Of a stretch of DNA of 44,403 nt, positions 6,997-15,276 are shown one piece after another; within the stretch, counting starts at the first letter, position 1; every line of letters starts with the position of its first letter. The stretch lies in the NCBI GenBank assembly GCA_038213135.1, contig JBBQTQ010000010.1, forward strand, positions 1 through 44,403, read 5' to 3'. A program made the position numbers and the translations under genes. Origin of the DNA: JBBQTQ01 sp038213135. Lineage in GTDB: Bacteria > Actinomycetota > Thermoleophilia > Gaiellales > Gaiellaceae. Below the pieces are notes generated by a model. That model did no database searches. It was not told where the DNA came from and saw only the letters and a list, made by a program, of their open reading frames with translations.

Positions 6997-8030
6997 TGCG
7001 CCGTCTCGTCTTCGTCACCCAGCAGGTCGATCCGGGCCATCCCGCGCTGGCGGCGACGGTGCCGATGATTCGCGCGCTCGCGGCCCGCGTGGACGAGGTG
7101 GTCGTGCTCGCTGATCGAGCGGTGCCGGGAACGCTGCCGCCGAACTGCCGCACGCGCAGCTTCGCCGCGCCTTTCCGCGCGGGGCGGGGTGTGCGGTTCG
7201 AGAGCGCCCTCGCACAAGAGCTCGTGCACCGGCCGCTGGCCGTCGTCGCGCACATGTGCCCGATCTATGCGGTGCTCGCCGCGCCGATCGCCCGGCCGGC
7301 CGGGGTGCCGGTGCTGCTCTGGTTCACGCACTGGCGGAAGACTCGCCTCCTCCGGCTCGCGGCGCGGCTCTCGACCCGCATCGTCAGCGTCGACAAGCGC
7401 AGCGTCCCGATCGACTCGCGGAAGGTGCGCGGGATCGGTCACGGCATTGACCTCTCCGAGTTCGACTGCCGCCGCGAGCCGAGCCCGGACTTCCGCGTGC
7501 TCGTACTCGGCCGCTACTCGGTCGCGAAGGGTCTCGAAACGATCCTGCGCGGGCTGCGACTTGCTCTGGACGGCGGGCTCGACGCGCGGCTCGAGGCGCA
7601 CGGCCCCGCGCTGACCGGGACGGAGCGCCAGCACCGCGCCTCGCTCGAGCGGCTCGTCGCCGAGCTCGATCTGGGACGCCGTGTCCGGCTCGGCCACGCG
7701 GTACTCCGCTCCGAAGTGCCGGACCTGCTCGCGCGGGCTGATGTGCTCGTCAACAACATGCGAGCCGGGGCGCCGGACAAGGCCGTGTACGAGGCGGCCG
7801 CGAGCTGTGTCCCGGTCCTCGCTTCCAACCCGGTCTTCGACGACCTGCTGCCTGAAGAGCTCCGCTTCGACCGCGAGAGCCCGGAGGAGCTCGCCGCGAA
7901 GCTGGCAGGGCTCGCGGCGCAACCCGATGAAGATCGCGCCGCGCTGGGTCGCCGGTTGCGCGAGGTCGTCGAGCGACGGCACTCTGTCGACTCGTGGGCG
8001 GACCGGATCATCGAGGCGGCGAGGGGTTGA
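6996..8030 (+). CDS. GT4-family glycosyltransferase
   Basis: A 344-residue GT-B enzyme. The N-terminal half starts RRLVFVTQQVDPGHPALAAT. The C-terminal half has FRVLVLGRYSVAKGLETILRG and ADVLVNNMRAGAPDKAVYEA at about residues 248-268. The usual first acidic residue of the E-x7-E donor motif is replaced, leaving a GAPDKAVYEAAA segment, so the family call is good but donor use may be atypical. It is tied to its neighbours by overlaps on both sides: TAGTG at 6994-6998 and TTGA at 8027-8030. It probably acts in the cytoplasmic assembly of the glycan. Confidence 0.78.
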   Translation: MRRLVFVTQQVDPGHPALAATVPMIRALAARVDEVVVLADRAVPGTLPPNCRTRSFAAPFRAGRGVRFESALAQELVHRPLAVVAHMCPIYAVLAAPIARPAGVPVLLWFTHWRKTRLLRLAARLSTRIVSVDKRSVPIDSRKVRGIGHGIDLSEFDCRREPSPDFRVLVLGRYSVAKGLETILRGLRLALDGGLDARLEAHGPALTGTERQHRASLERLVAELDLGRRVRLGHAVLRSEVPDLLARADVLVNNMRAGAPDKAVYEAAASCVPVLASNPVFDDLLPEELRFDRESPEELAAKLAGLAAQPDEDRAALGRRLREVVERRHSVDSWADRIIEAARG

Positions 8031-9136
8031 AGGTTCTCCACCTGCAGAAGGTCGCGGGCATCTCCGGCTCGGAGGCGCATCTGCTCTCGCTCCTGCCGCG
8101 GCTGCGCGAGCGGGGCTGGGACGTGCGGATGCTGATGCTCCACGAGCACGAGCCGGGGGCGTGGGACTTCGCGCGCGAGCTGCGCGCCCGCGGAGTGCCG
8201 CTCGATTCGATCCCACTCCGCGCCGACGTCGATCCCGCGGCGTTTCTCAGGCTCTACGGCTATCTGCTCCGCCACCGGCCGGGCATCCTCCACACGCACC
8301 TCGTCCACGCCGACGCATACGGGCAGATGGCGGGCCTGCTGGCGCGAGTGCCGGTCCGGATGAGCACGAAGCACGGCTTCAACGAGTTCCGCGAGGGACG
8401 GCTATTCGCGCTCGGCGACCGGACGGTGGCGAGCCTCGCCCACGTGCACATCGCGATCTCCCGCGGGCTGGCGCGCTACCTGGCCGGCACCGAGGGCTTC
8501 GACGAGCAGGGGTTCGAGGTCGTGCACTACGGCATCACGCCGGGCGCGGAGCCGGAGGCCTACGCGGGGGAGGTGCCGCGGCTCCTGTGCGTCGGCCGCC
8601 TGATCCCGATCAAGGGTCACATCGTCCTGCTGCGAGCGTTTGCCGAGGCGCGGCGCAAGGTGCCGAACCTCGAGCTCGACATCGCCGGCCGCGGCCCGCT
8701 GGAGCCGGCGCTGCATGCGCTCGCGCGCGAGCTGAGCATCGCCGACGCCGTGCGCTTCCTTGGCTATGTCGCGCCGATCCAGTCGGCGATCGAGCGCTCG
8801 GCGATTGTCGTCGTGCCCTCGATGGGCGAGGGGTTCGGCATGGTCGCCCTCGAGGCGATGGAGCGCGCTCGGCCGGTGATCGCCGCGTCGATCGGCGGGC
8901 TCGGAGAGCTCGTCCGCGACGGTGAGACCGGCCTGCTCGTCGAGCCGGGTGAGTCGGAGCCGCTCGCCCGCGCGATCGTCGAGCTGGCGGGGAACCTGCC
9001 GCGGGCGGTGGAGATGGGGCGGGCCGGTCGACTCCGAGCGCTCGCCGACTTCCTCGAGCACCGCTGCACGGATCGCACGGAGATCCTCTACGAAGCGTCC
9101 TTGAACGGCGAAGGGTCTGTCCGCCAACGGCCGTAG
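8027..9136 (+). CDS. GT4-family glycosyltransferase with TTG start
   Basis: A 369-residue GT4 enzyme. It starts LKVLHLQKVAGISGSEAHLLSLL, where the GxxGSExHL loop is typical of this subgroup and recurs in the minus-strand GT4 at 12985-14058 (HRIGGIGGSERHLLTLL), so the two look like paralogues. HTHLVHADAYGQ and STKHGFNEFR lie in the acceptor half, and PSMGEGFGMVALEAMERARPVI at about residues 265-285 carries the E-x7-E site. The start TTG 8027 overlaps the previous stop as TTGA and puts the first strand in full. An upstream ATG at 7994 only adds residues from the previous gene's end. The TAG stop overlaps the -10 of the following small gene. Confidence 0.85.
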   Translation: MKVLHLQKVAGISGSEAHLLSLLPRLRERGWDVRMLMLHEHEPGAWDFARELRARGVPLDSIPLRADVDPAAFLRLYGYLLRHRPGILHTHLVHADAYGQMAGLLARVPVRMSTKHGFNEFREGRLFALGDRTVASLAHVHIAISRGLARYLAGTEGFDEQGFEVVHYGITPGAEPEAYAGEVPRLLCVGRLIPIKGHIVLLRAFAEARRKVPNLELDIAGRGPLEPALHALARELSIADAVRFLGYVAPIQSAIERSAIVVVPSMGEGFGMVALEAMERARPVIAASIGGLGELVRDGETGLLVEPGESEPLARAIVELAGNLPRAVEMGRAGRLRALADFLEHRCTDRTEILYEASLNGEGSVRQRP

Positions 9137-9139
9137 GCT
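9134..9139 (+). promoter_or_regulatory. -10 hexamer TAGGCT, leaderless promoter for the restriction-modification module
   Basis: TAGGCT lies 7 nt before GTG 9147 and includes the TAG stop of the preceding glycosyltransferase. The same hexamer with a 6-nt spacing drives the Gmd gene at 29954. No -35 is obvious at normal spacing. Confidence 0.6.
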
Positions 9140-9146
9140 TGCCTCC

Positions 9147-9485
9147 GTGGGTTGGCTCGCGGCGTACGGTATCGAGGCGGACGAGCAGCCCGCCGACCTC
9201 GGTGAGCCGGCGACGCTGACGGTGATCCTGCGGCAGCTCGATACCGACGAGCGCTCGCACGCGATCGTCCCGGTCGACCCGGTGGAGCCTGGCCCGGCGC
9301 AGCGGGAAGTTATTCTGCGCGCGATGGCGGGTCGCTTCCCCGACGCGCGCTGGAAGACCTACGACGAGGAAAAGCAGGTGGCGAGCTTCGTCGGGCGACG
9401 GCACCTCTATCTGGTGATCTACGAGGAGCACGAAGGCGCCGACGAAGCAGCGGTCGAGCCCCGGCCGCGCCTCTTCGCGGTGTGA
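9147..9485 (+). CDS. Small protein of unknown function, coupled to type IIG R-M gene
   Basis: A 112-residue acidic soluble protein that I do not recognise. It has no signal peptide, membrane segment or cysteine pair. The middle (SHAIVPVDPVEPGPAQREVILRAM, about residues 47-70) and the end (ASFVGRRHLYLVIYEEHEGADE) look like a small alpha/beta fold. The GTG 9147 start follows a TAGGCT hexamer by 7 nt. Its TGA overlaps the GTG start of the restriction-modification gene (GTGA, 9482-9485), so the two are probably translated together. A regulator or accessory subunit of that enzyme is possible but is only an inference from coupling. It does not look like a helix-turn-helix C-protein. Confidence 0.65.
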   Translation: MGWLAAYGIEADEQPADLGEPATLTVILRQLDTDERSHAIVPVDPVEPGPAQREVILRAMAGRFPDARWKTYDEEKQVASFVGRRHLYLVIYEEHEGADEAAVEPRPRLFAV

Positions 9486-12400
9486 GTCTTCCGCGCCTGC
9501 CGCCCGGCGTCGGCGCGACCGGGGCGAGGCGTCTCTTCTCCGAGCACTTCCTCGCCGACCGCGTCCGGAGCTGGCCGGAGTTCCAGACGGGCGACGCAGG
9601 AGCGCTGCGCGCGAGCCTCTTGGCTTTGTGGGAGGCCGAACGCGCAACGCTCTCGGGCGCCAACGAAGGTCAGACCGAGGAGCGGTTCATTCGCCCTGTC
9701 CTCCGTCAGCTCGGTCACGCCTTCACGCTCTTCGCCGACATTCCGGGGACCGGTAAGACCCCTGACTACTTCCTCTACGTCAGCGATGCCCAGCGAGCAG
9801 CCGCCGACCAAGCCGGCGGCTGGGAGAAGGTGAATCGCGCTGCGGCTGTTGGGGACGCGAAGCGCTTCGACCTCCGGCTCGACAGGCGCGCGCCCGAGGG
9901 GGAGCCGGTTGCGCAGATCCGCGACTACGTGCTGCTCTCCAAGCGGCCGTTCGGGCTCCTGACGAACGGGCGCAACTGGCGTCTGTACGCGCGCGACTCG
10001 GGCCTGCTCGAGCGAGCCTGCCACGAGGTCGACCTGGTCAGACTCCTGGAAGAGGGCAGCGACGACGACGTGCGCTACTTCACGGCGTTCTTCGGCTCGC
10101 CTGCGTTCGTCCCCGGCCCTGACGGCCGCTCGTTCCTCGAACGAGCGCTCGACGACAGTGCCCTGCACGCCGTCGAGGTCTCGGACGCCCTCGAGCGCGC
10201 GGTCTTTACTGCGGTCGCTCCGATCGCCGAGGGCCTCCTCGGGATCGATGCTCGTACGCGCGGGGCGCTGGACGAAGCCTTCGCGAACGCTCTCGTCTTC
10301 CTCTACCGCGTCCTCTTCTGCTTGTTCGCGGAAGCGCGCGAGCTACTGCCGCTTGCCAACCCCGGCTACAGGCGCTACTCGATCGCCGAGCACCGCCTCG
10401 CCGTTGCCGGTCTCGTCGACGGCGGCACGTACCTCTCCCCGGCGAGCGACTCGCTCTTCGCGGACCTTCAGGCGCTGTTCCGCATGGTCGATCGCGGCGA
10501 TCTGGTGCTCGGGGTCACCGAATACGACGGCGGCCTCTTCGACCGCGCCGAGCATCCGTGGCTCGAAGGGCGCTCGGTGAGCGATGAGGCATTGGCCCCC
10601 GCGCTCGACGGGATCTACCGCTTCGGCGGCAACCTGGTCGACTACGCCGACTTGTCGGTGCGCACGCTCGGCACGATCTACGAGCGCCTGCTGGCCTGGG
10701 AGCTGGTCGAGCAGCAGGGCGTGCTCGTGCTCGCCGAGTCTCCGCGCAGGCACGAGCTCGGCTCCTACTTCACGCCCGAGCCGATCGTCGACGCGATCGT
10801 TGAGCGAACGCTCGACCCGATAGTCGTGCGGCGGTCTTCCGAGATCCGGCAGCGCGGGCTCGCCGCGGAAGACGTTCTCGATGCCTTTCTCCGGATCCGT
10901 GTCCTCGACCCGGCGATCGGTAGCGGCCACTTCCTCGTTTCGGCCGCGGATTACCTCGCGCAGGCGATCGCCACCGATCCCTCCTATGACGGCGACCTCT
11001 CGCTCGACGAGCTACGCCGGCTCGTTGCGGAGCGCTGTCTCTACGGCGTCGACCTTAATCCGCTTGCCGTCGAGCTCGCACGCCTGTCGCTGTGGCTCGA
11101 GACGGCACGGGAGGGCGAGCCGCTCACCTTCCTCGCGAACCTGCGCGTCGGCGATTCGCTGGTGGGCGCCGACAGCTCGACGTTGCTCGACCCGACAACG
11201 GGCCTCCTCGAGGCGCACATCGCCCAGTCCGCCGGCGCGTTGCTGCGGCAGGTCAGCGACCTCCAGCAGCGCGCGACGCATACCGGTGCCGAGGCGCGGG
11301 AGAAGCGACGGCTCGCGCGCCAGATCGAGGGGCTGCGCCTGCCGCTCGAGGTGTTCGCCGAGCAGTCGATTGAGCGCTTTCGGCCGCCTGCGGACCGGCC
11401 TCGCCTCCACTGGCCGCTGGAGTTCCCCGAGGTGTTCGTCGGATCCGACGGTCGGCCGATCGACGACGGCGGGTTCGATGCCGTGATAGGCAATCCGCCG
11501 TACATCCGCGTGCAGGAGATCGGCCGCGACGTTGCCGACTACTGCCGCGCACGCTTCGCCACGCCGCGCGGTGCCTTCGACGCCTATCTCGTCTTTCTCG
11601 AGCGCGGTCTGCAGCTGCTGCGTCCCGATGGGCGGCTCGGGTTCATCGTCCCGAACAAGCTCTTCAAACTCGACTTCGCCCAGCGGATGCGCGCGCTGCT
11701 CGCTGAGCGCGAGCTCGTCGAGGAGGTGCTCGACTTCGGCGACAGCCAGTTGTTTGCTGCCGTCACCAACTACACATGCATCCTCGTGCTCGACGGCCGC
11801 CGGGTTCCAGAGCTCGACTACCGGCGTCTCCACGGCACGCGAGAGACCGTGCTTGCTGAGCTCGCTGGGGGCGGGGCGATCCCAGCTCAGCGGTTCCGCA
11901 CGAGCGCGTTTGGTGCAGAGCCTTGGCTACTCGTCCCACCCGCTGAAGCAGCCTTAATCAGCTCTGCCGAGTCAACTGCGGAACGACTCGAAGCTGCGAC
12001 CGCGCAGATCTTCCAGGGGCTCATTACCGGTGCTGACGACGTGTTCGTCTTGGAAGATCGGGGCCGGCGGGAAGGACTCCAGATCGTGTGGTCCCGTGCG
12101 TCTGACCGAGAGCTTGAACTCGAACCTGATCTGCTCCATGCGCTCGCGAGCGGTGTCGACGTGTTGCCGTATTCCTTCCGCCGCCTCTCCTCGTTGCTCC
12201 TCTTTCCCTATTTCCGCGGACACGATGGTGTTCGTCTCATCACGGCGGACGAACTCGATGGTCTGCCGCGAACCAAGGCGTATCTTGAGGAACACGAGCA
12301 GCGGCTCCGCGGTCGTGAGCGCCGCCGCATGGATCATGGCGGGTGGTATGGCTTCAGCCGGCACCAAAGCCTCGGCGGACACGACGGCGCGAAGCTGGCC

Positions 12401-13045
12401 GTCCCTCGCCTCTGCCGCCGGCTGCGTGTTGCGTTCGACGGCGCAGGCGCTGTGTACCTGGATAACGTGGATGTGAACGGCATCCACCTCCGCGAAGGCG
12501 CCGCGTCGCCCTGGCTGTTGCTCGTGCTCCTAAACGCGCGCTTGCTTGACTGGATCTTCCGCCGTGGCAGCGTCCCCTTCCAGAACCAGTACTGGTCGGC
12601 GAATCGCCAATTCATCATGCGCCTTCCGATCCGCCGGCCGGATGCCGGTGATGCCGACCGTTTCGACGATCTCGGCCGCCTGCTCCACTCGCGTGCGACG
12701 GCGATCGCGTCCGAGCGAGGCGAGTTTCTCGCCTGGCTCCGGGGAGCCCTCGAGGCGGCTTCGGCGAATGCACTGCCAGGGCAGGCGCTGCTCGAGCGCT
12801 ACGAAACCGCCACGGCGGATCAGCTCGTACGTGCTTTCGCCAAGGGGCGTTCGCGCCTCGGCGTCGACCCTCGTGGGCGCGAGGTCCGCGAGCTTCTCGA
12901 ACGAGAGCATCGCGCCAGCGTCGATCGTCTCCTCCCGCTGCTAAGTGAACTTCGAGCAGGGGAGACCGAGGCGGACGAAGCTGTCTACGAGCTGTACGAG
13001 CTCGATCGAGCAAAGCGAGAGCTCGTTGACGCCGAGTACACGTAG
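9482..13045 (+). CDS. Single-chain type IIG restriction endonuclease/methyltransferase
   Basis: A 1187-residue protein with the architecture of Eco57I-like type IIG enzymes. The N-terminal PD-(D/E)xK-type nuclease reads TEERFIRPVLRQLGHAF, then PDYFLY (about residue 93) and GDAKRF (about 125). A helical connector follows. The amino-methyltransferase core has motif I DPAIGSGHFLV (about 476) and motif IV NPPYIRVQE (about 670), pointing to adenine-N6 methylation. A C-terminal target-recognition region of TaqI/Eco57I type ends with FQNQYWSANRQFIMRLPI (about 1033). It should methylate host DNA and cut unmodified incoming DNA. BREX PglX is the main alternative, but the nuclease motif and the absence of other BREX genes argue against it. 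The segment around 11940-12480 uses more A/T-ending codons than its surroundings, as expected of an acquired recognition domain. Confidence 0.87.
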   Translation: MSLPRLPPGVGATGARRLFSEHFLADRVRSWPEFQTGDAGALRASLLALWEAERATLSGANEGQTEERFIRPVLRQLGHAFTLFADIPGTGKTPDYFLYVSDAQRAAADQAGGWEKVNRAAAVGDAKRFDLRLDRRAPEGEPVAQIRDYVLLSKRPFGLLTNGRNWRLYARDSGLLERACHEVDLVRLLEEGSDDDVRYFTAFFGSPAFVPGPDGRSFLERALDDSALHAVEVSDALERAVFTAVAPIAEGLLGIDARTRGALDEAFANALVFLYRVLFCLFAEARELLPLANPGYRRYSIAEHRLAVAGLVDGGTYLSPASDSLFADLQALFRMVDRGDLVLGVTEYDGGLFDRAEHPWLEGRSVSDEALAPALDGIYRFGGNLVDYADLSVRTLGTIYERLLAWELVEQQGVLVLAESPRRHELGSYFTPEPIVDAIVERTLDPIVVRRSSEIRQRGLAAEDVLDAFLRIRVLDPAIGSGHFLVSAADYLAQAIATDPSYDGDLSLDELRRLVAERCLYGVDLNPLAVELARLSLWLETAREGEPLTFLANLRVGDSLVGADSSTLLDPTTGLLEAHIAQSAGALLRQVSDLQQRATHTGAEAREKRRLARQIEGLRLPLEVFAEQSIERFRPPADRPRLHWPLEFPEVFVGSDGRPIDDGGFDAVIGNPPYIRVQEIGRDVADYCRARFATPRGAFDAYLVFLERGLQLLRPDGRLGFIVPNKLFKLDFAQRMRALLAERELVEEVLDFGDSQLFAAVTNYTCILVLDGRRVPELDYRRLHGTRETVLAELAGGGAIPAQRFRTSAFGAEPWLLVPPAEAALISSAESTAERLEAATAQIFQGLITGADDVFVLEDRGRREGLQIVWSRASDRELELEPDLLHALASGVDVLPYSFRRLSSLLLFPYFRGHDGVRLITADELDGLPRTKAYLEEHEQRLRGRERRRMDHGGWYGFSRHQSLGGHDGAKLAVPRLCRRLRVAFDGAGAVYLDNVDVNGIHLREGAASPWLLLVLLNARLLDWIFRRGSVPFQNQYWSANRQFIMRLPIRRPDAGDADRFDDLGRLLHSRATAIASERGEFLAWLRGALEAASANALPGQALLERYETATADQLVRAFAKGRSRLGVDPRGREVRELLEREHRASVDRLLPLLSELRAGETEADEAVYELYELDRAKRELVDAEYT

Positions 13046-14058
13046 ATCTCGACCATTCGCTCTGCCATCCGCGCAACTGAGAACTCGCTCTTCGCCCTTG
13101 CCAGCCCCCGGCGCCCGAGGCTGCCCGGATCGTCGAGCACGACTGAGACGGCCTCGGCGAGCGCGGTGGGGTCGTCGGGTTGGACGAGGACGCCCGTGTC
13201 GCCGAGGATCTCCGGCGCGGCGCTGACGTGTGTCGCGACGACCGGCTTCGCCGCCAGCATGGCCTCCAGCAGGGCCAGGCCGAAGCCCTCCCAGCGCGCC
13301 GGGTGGACGACGACCTCGGCGCGGCGGTACAGCGCCGCCACGTCGCCGAGGCGGCCCGGGAGGTAGACGCCGTCGCCCGCGAGCTGCGGGCGGAGCGGCC
13401 CTTCGCCGAGCACGACCAGAACGACGCTCGGATGCCGGCGACGAATCGCCGGGAGGGCCCGCACGGCGATGTCGATGCCCTTCTGCGGGGTGAGGCGACC
13501 GACGCAGAGCAGGACTCGCGCGTCGTCCGGCAGGCCGAGGTCGGGGTTCTCCGCCCAGGCCTCGGGGAGCGCGTCCAGGCCGTAGTGAACCGTCACGACC
13601 TTCTCCTCAGGCAGCCCGACCCGGTCGATCGTGAACCGCCGCAGCGCCTCTGAGATCGTGATCACACGCGTTGCGCGGCGGGTCAGCGCGCGCTCGACGA
13701 ATCGGAACGGGCCGGTGCGGAACGGATCGTCGTTGTGCTTCGTCGAGACGAGCGGCAGGCCGCTGAAGGCCCCGTAGAGGTCCGCGTGGACGAGGTGGGT
13801 GTGCACGAGATCGGCGCCGAGCTCCCGCACGGCCCGCCTGATGCGAAACGGCAGCGTGGGCATGAGATCGCGAGCGCCGCTGAGCCGGAGGTACGGGACC
13901 GACAGCTCGCGGTAGAACGGCTCCGGCGCGCCGGCCGGGTTGTCGAGCCCGACGAAGGCGACTTCGATTCCGCGCTCGGCGAGCGCCGGCAGCAGGGTCA
14001 GCAGGTGCCGCTCGGAGCCGCCGATCCCGCCGATCCGGTGGACGTGGACGACGCGCAT
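12985..14058 (-). CDS. GT4-family glycosyltransferase with an overlapping, unusual C-terminal tail
   Basis: A 357-residue GT4 enzyme starting MRVVHVHRIGGIGGSERHLL. It has HTHLVHADLYG and STKHNDDPFRTG in the acceptor half, LLCVGRLTPQKGIDIAVRAL in the donor half, and PARWEGFGLALLEAMLAAKPVV at about residues 260-281 with the E-x7-E motif. Core homology seems to end near RMAERMVEIY. The last ~18 residues (VYSASTSSRFARSSSYSS) are read antisense through the end of the convergent restriction gene, a 61-bp overlap, and look like a by-product of that junction. ATG 14058 directly abuts the TAG of the GT-C gene upstream. It is the last gene of a minus-strand operon (amidotransferase, GT-C, GT4). Confidence 0.83.
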   Translation of the reverse strand: MRVVHVHRIGGIGGSERHLLTLLPALAERGIEVAFVGLDNPAGAPEPFYRELSVPYLRLSGARDLMPTLPFRIRRAVRELGADLVHTHLVHADLYGAFSGLPLVSTKHNDDPFRTGPFRFVERALTRRATRVITISEALRRFTIDRVGLPEEKVVTVHYGLDALPEAWAENPDLGLPDDARVLLCVGRLTPQKGIDIAVRALPAIRRRHPSVVLVVLGEGPLRPQLAGDGVYLPGRLGDVAALYRRAEVVVHPARWEGFGLALLEAMLAAKPVVATHVSAAPEILGDTGVLVQPDDPTALAEAVSVVLDDPGSLGRRGLARAKSEFSVARMAERMVEIYVYSASTSSRFARSSSYSS

Positions 14059-15276
14059 CTACGTCCGCCGGCGCACGCGAAGAAGCGCCGCCGACCCGGC
14101 GAGCGCGAGCAAGAAGTCCCAGGGCACGCGGTAGCGAGTAGCGCCGGCGAAGCCCATCGCGACCACCGTCTGGTAGCCGAGCAGCAAGAGGATCAGCACA
14201 GCGACGCGGCGCGGCACGAAGAACAATCCCACCGCGGCGAGCAGGTAGAGCGGGATCTCGTAGACGGGCTGCACCCACGTGCGCGCCTTGTCAAGGAAGC
14301 CACCGCGACCCTCGCGCCCCTGTGTCCGGATCGAGCGCGGATCCCAGAGCATCCCCGCCGCCTGGACCGCGAGCTTCGCCTTCGCCCCGGGGTGGTCGAC
14401 CACGAAGTCGGTCGCCTTCCCGCGGTAGAAGCGCATCTGCGCACACTCGTTCACCGGCTCGACGCGGTGATAGACGCGGTAGACGCCGAACGCCTGCTCG
14501 GGCGTGTCGGGCGCACCCGGGTAGTTCGGCACGTCGTCGATCCACTTGCCGGCAGCGAGCGTCGAGTACGTGTTCGCGTTGTTCGCCTTCCAGAGCGCCT
14601 TCGTGTCGGTCGTCAGCGTGAAGCAGCCGACCGAAAGCGAATCGCGGGTCAGCCAGGGGACGAGCGTCAGCGCGCAGACGGCGAGCAGTGCCGCGACGGG
14701 CTGCCAGCCGCGCGCCTGCCAGAGCAGGAAGCCGGCGAGGAGGAGCGGCAGGAAGAGGAGGCGCGTGTTGCCGAGGATGGCCAGGCCGAGCACGAGCCCG
14801 AGCAGCGCCGCGATCCCGATCCGCCGCCCGGCGAGCAGAGCGAGGAGCACGAGTGCGGCTGCCAGGAACTGGTCGAGGATCTCCCGGTTCAGGTGTACGT
14901 CGTGCCAGATCAGGTACGGGTTCAGGGTCGCGATCACGGCAGCGACGACGCCTGCTCGCGGTGAGAGCAAACGCCGGCCGATCTCGTAGACGAGCAATGC
15001 CGTCCCGAGCGCGATCGCGATCTGCGCGAAGCCGACGCTCCACCAGTGCGGCCCGAAGAGCCAGTAGATCGGGATCAGGAACCACGCGTACAGCGGCTGT
15101 GTCCAGGCCGAGGGATGGCCTGGGATGAAGCCGAACGTGCCGGACGCAATGAACGTCCTGGCGAAGTCGTCGCTCTTCTCCGTGAACGACGCGAGGATCG
15201 AGCCGCGCTCGTAGAGGAGGACGGCAGCGCGGGGGAGGACGGCGGCGGCCGCGACGAGCAGCCAGGGCCGCCTCAC
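14059..15276 (-). CDS. GT-C membrane glycosyltransferase (GT39/ArnT-like)
   Basis: A 405-residue protein with about 10-11 hydrophobic helices. The first periplasmic loop reads FTEKSDDFARTFIASG, with a DD pair like the catalytic acid motif of the PMT_2/ArnT group, followed by HPSAWTQPLYAWFLIPIYWLFG. The C-terminal part has loop segments between helices (TKALWKANNANTYSTLAAG). These enzymes use polyprenyl-phosphate sugars as donors on the outer face of the membrane. The start GTG 15276 overlaps the TGA of the amidotransferase gene (GTGA), which fits the coupling seen elsewhere. A longer frame up to 15339 would overlap that gene by 67 nt and is less likely. Confidence 0.78.
   Translation of the reverse strand: MRRPWLLVAAAAVLPRAAVLLYERGSILASFTEKSDDFARTFIASGTFGFIPGHPSAWTQPLYAWFLIPIYWLFGPHWWSVGFAQIAIALGTALLVYEIGRRLLSPRAGVVAAVIATLNPYLIWHDVHLNREILDQFLAAALVLLALLAGRRIGIAALLGLVLGLAILGNTRLLFLPLLLAGFLLWQARGWQPVAALLAVCALTLVPWLTRDSLSVGCFTLTTDTKALWKANNANTYSTLAAGKWIDDVPNYPGAPDTPEQAFGVYRVYHRVEPVNECAQMRFYRGKATDFVVDHPGAKAKLAVQAAGMLWDPRSIRTQGREGRGGFLDKARTWVQPVYEIPLYLLAAVGLFFVPRRVAVLILLLLGYQTVVAMGFAGATRYRVPWDFLLALAGSAALLRVRRRT

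Noticed and set aside
9482..13045. BREX PglX
   Set aside because: Motifs and size are similar, but there is a PD-x-DAK nuclease at the N-terminus and no pglZ, brxC or other BREX genes nearby.
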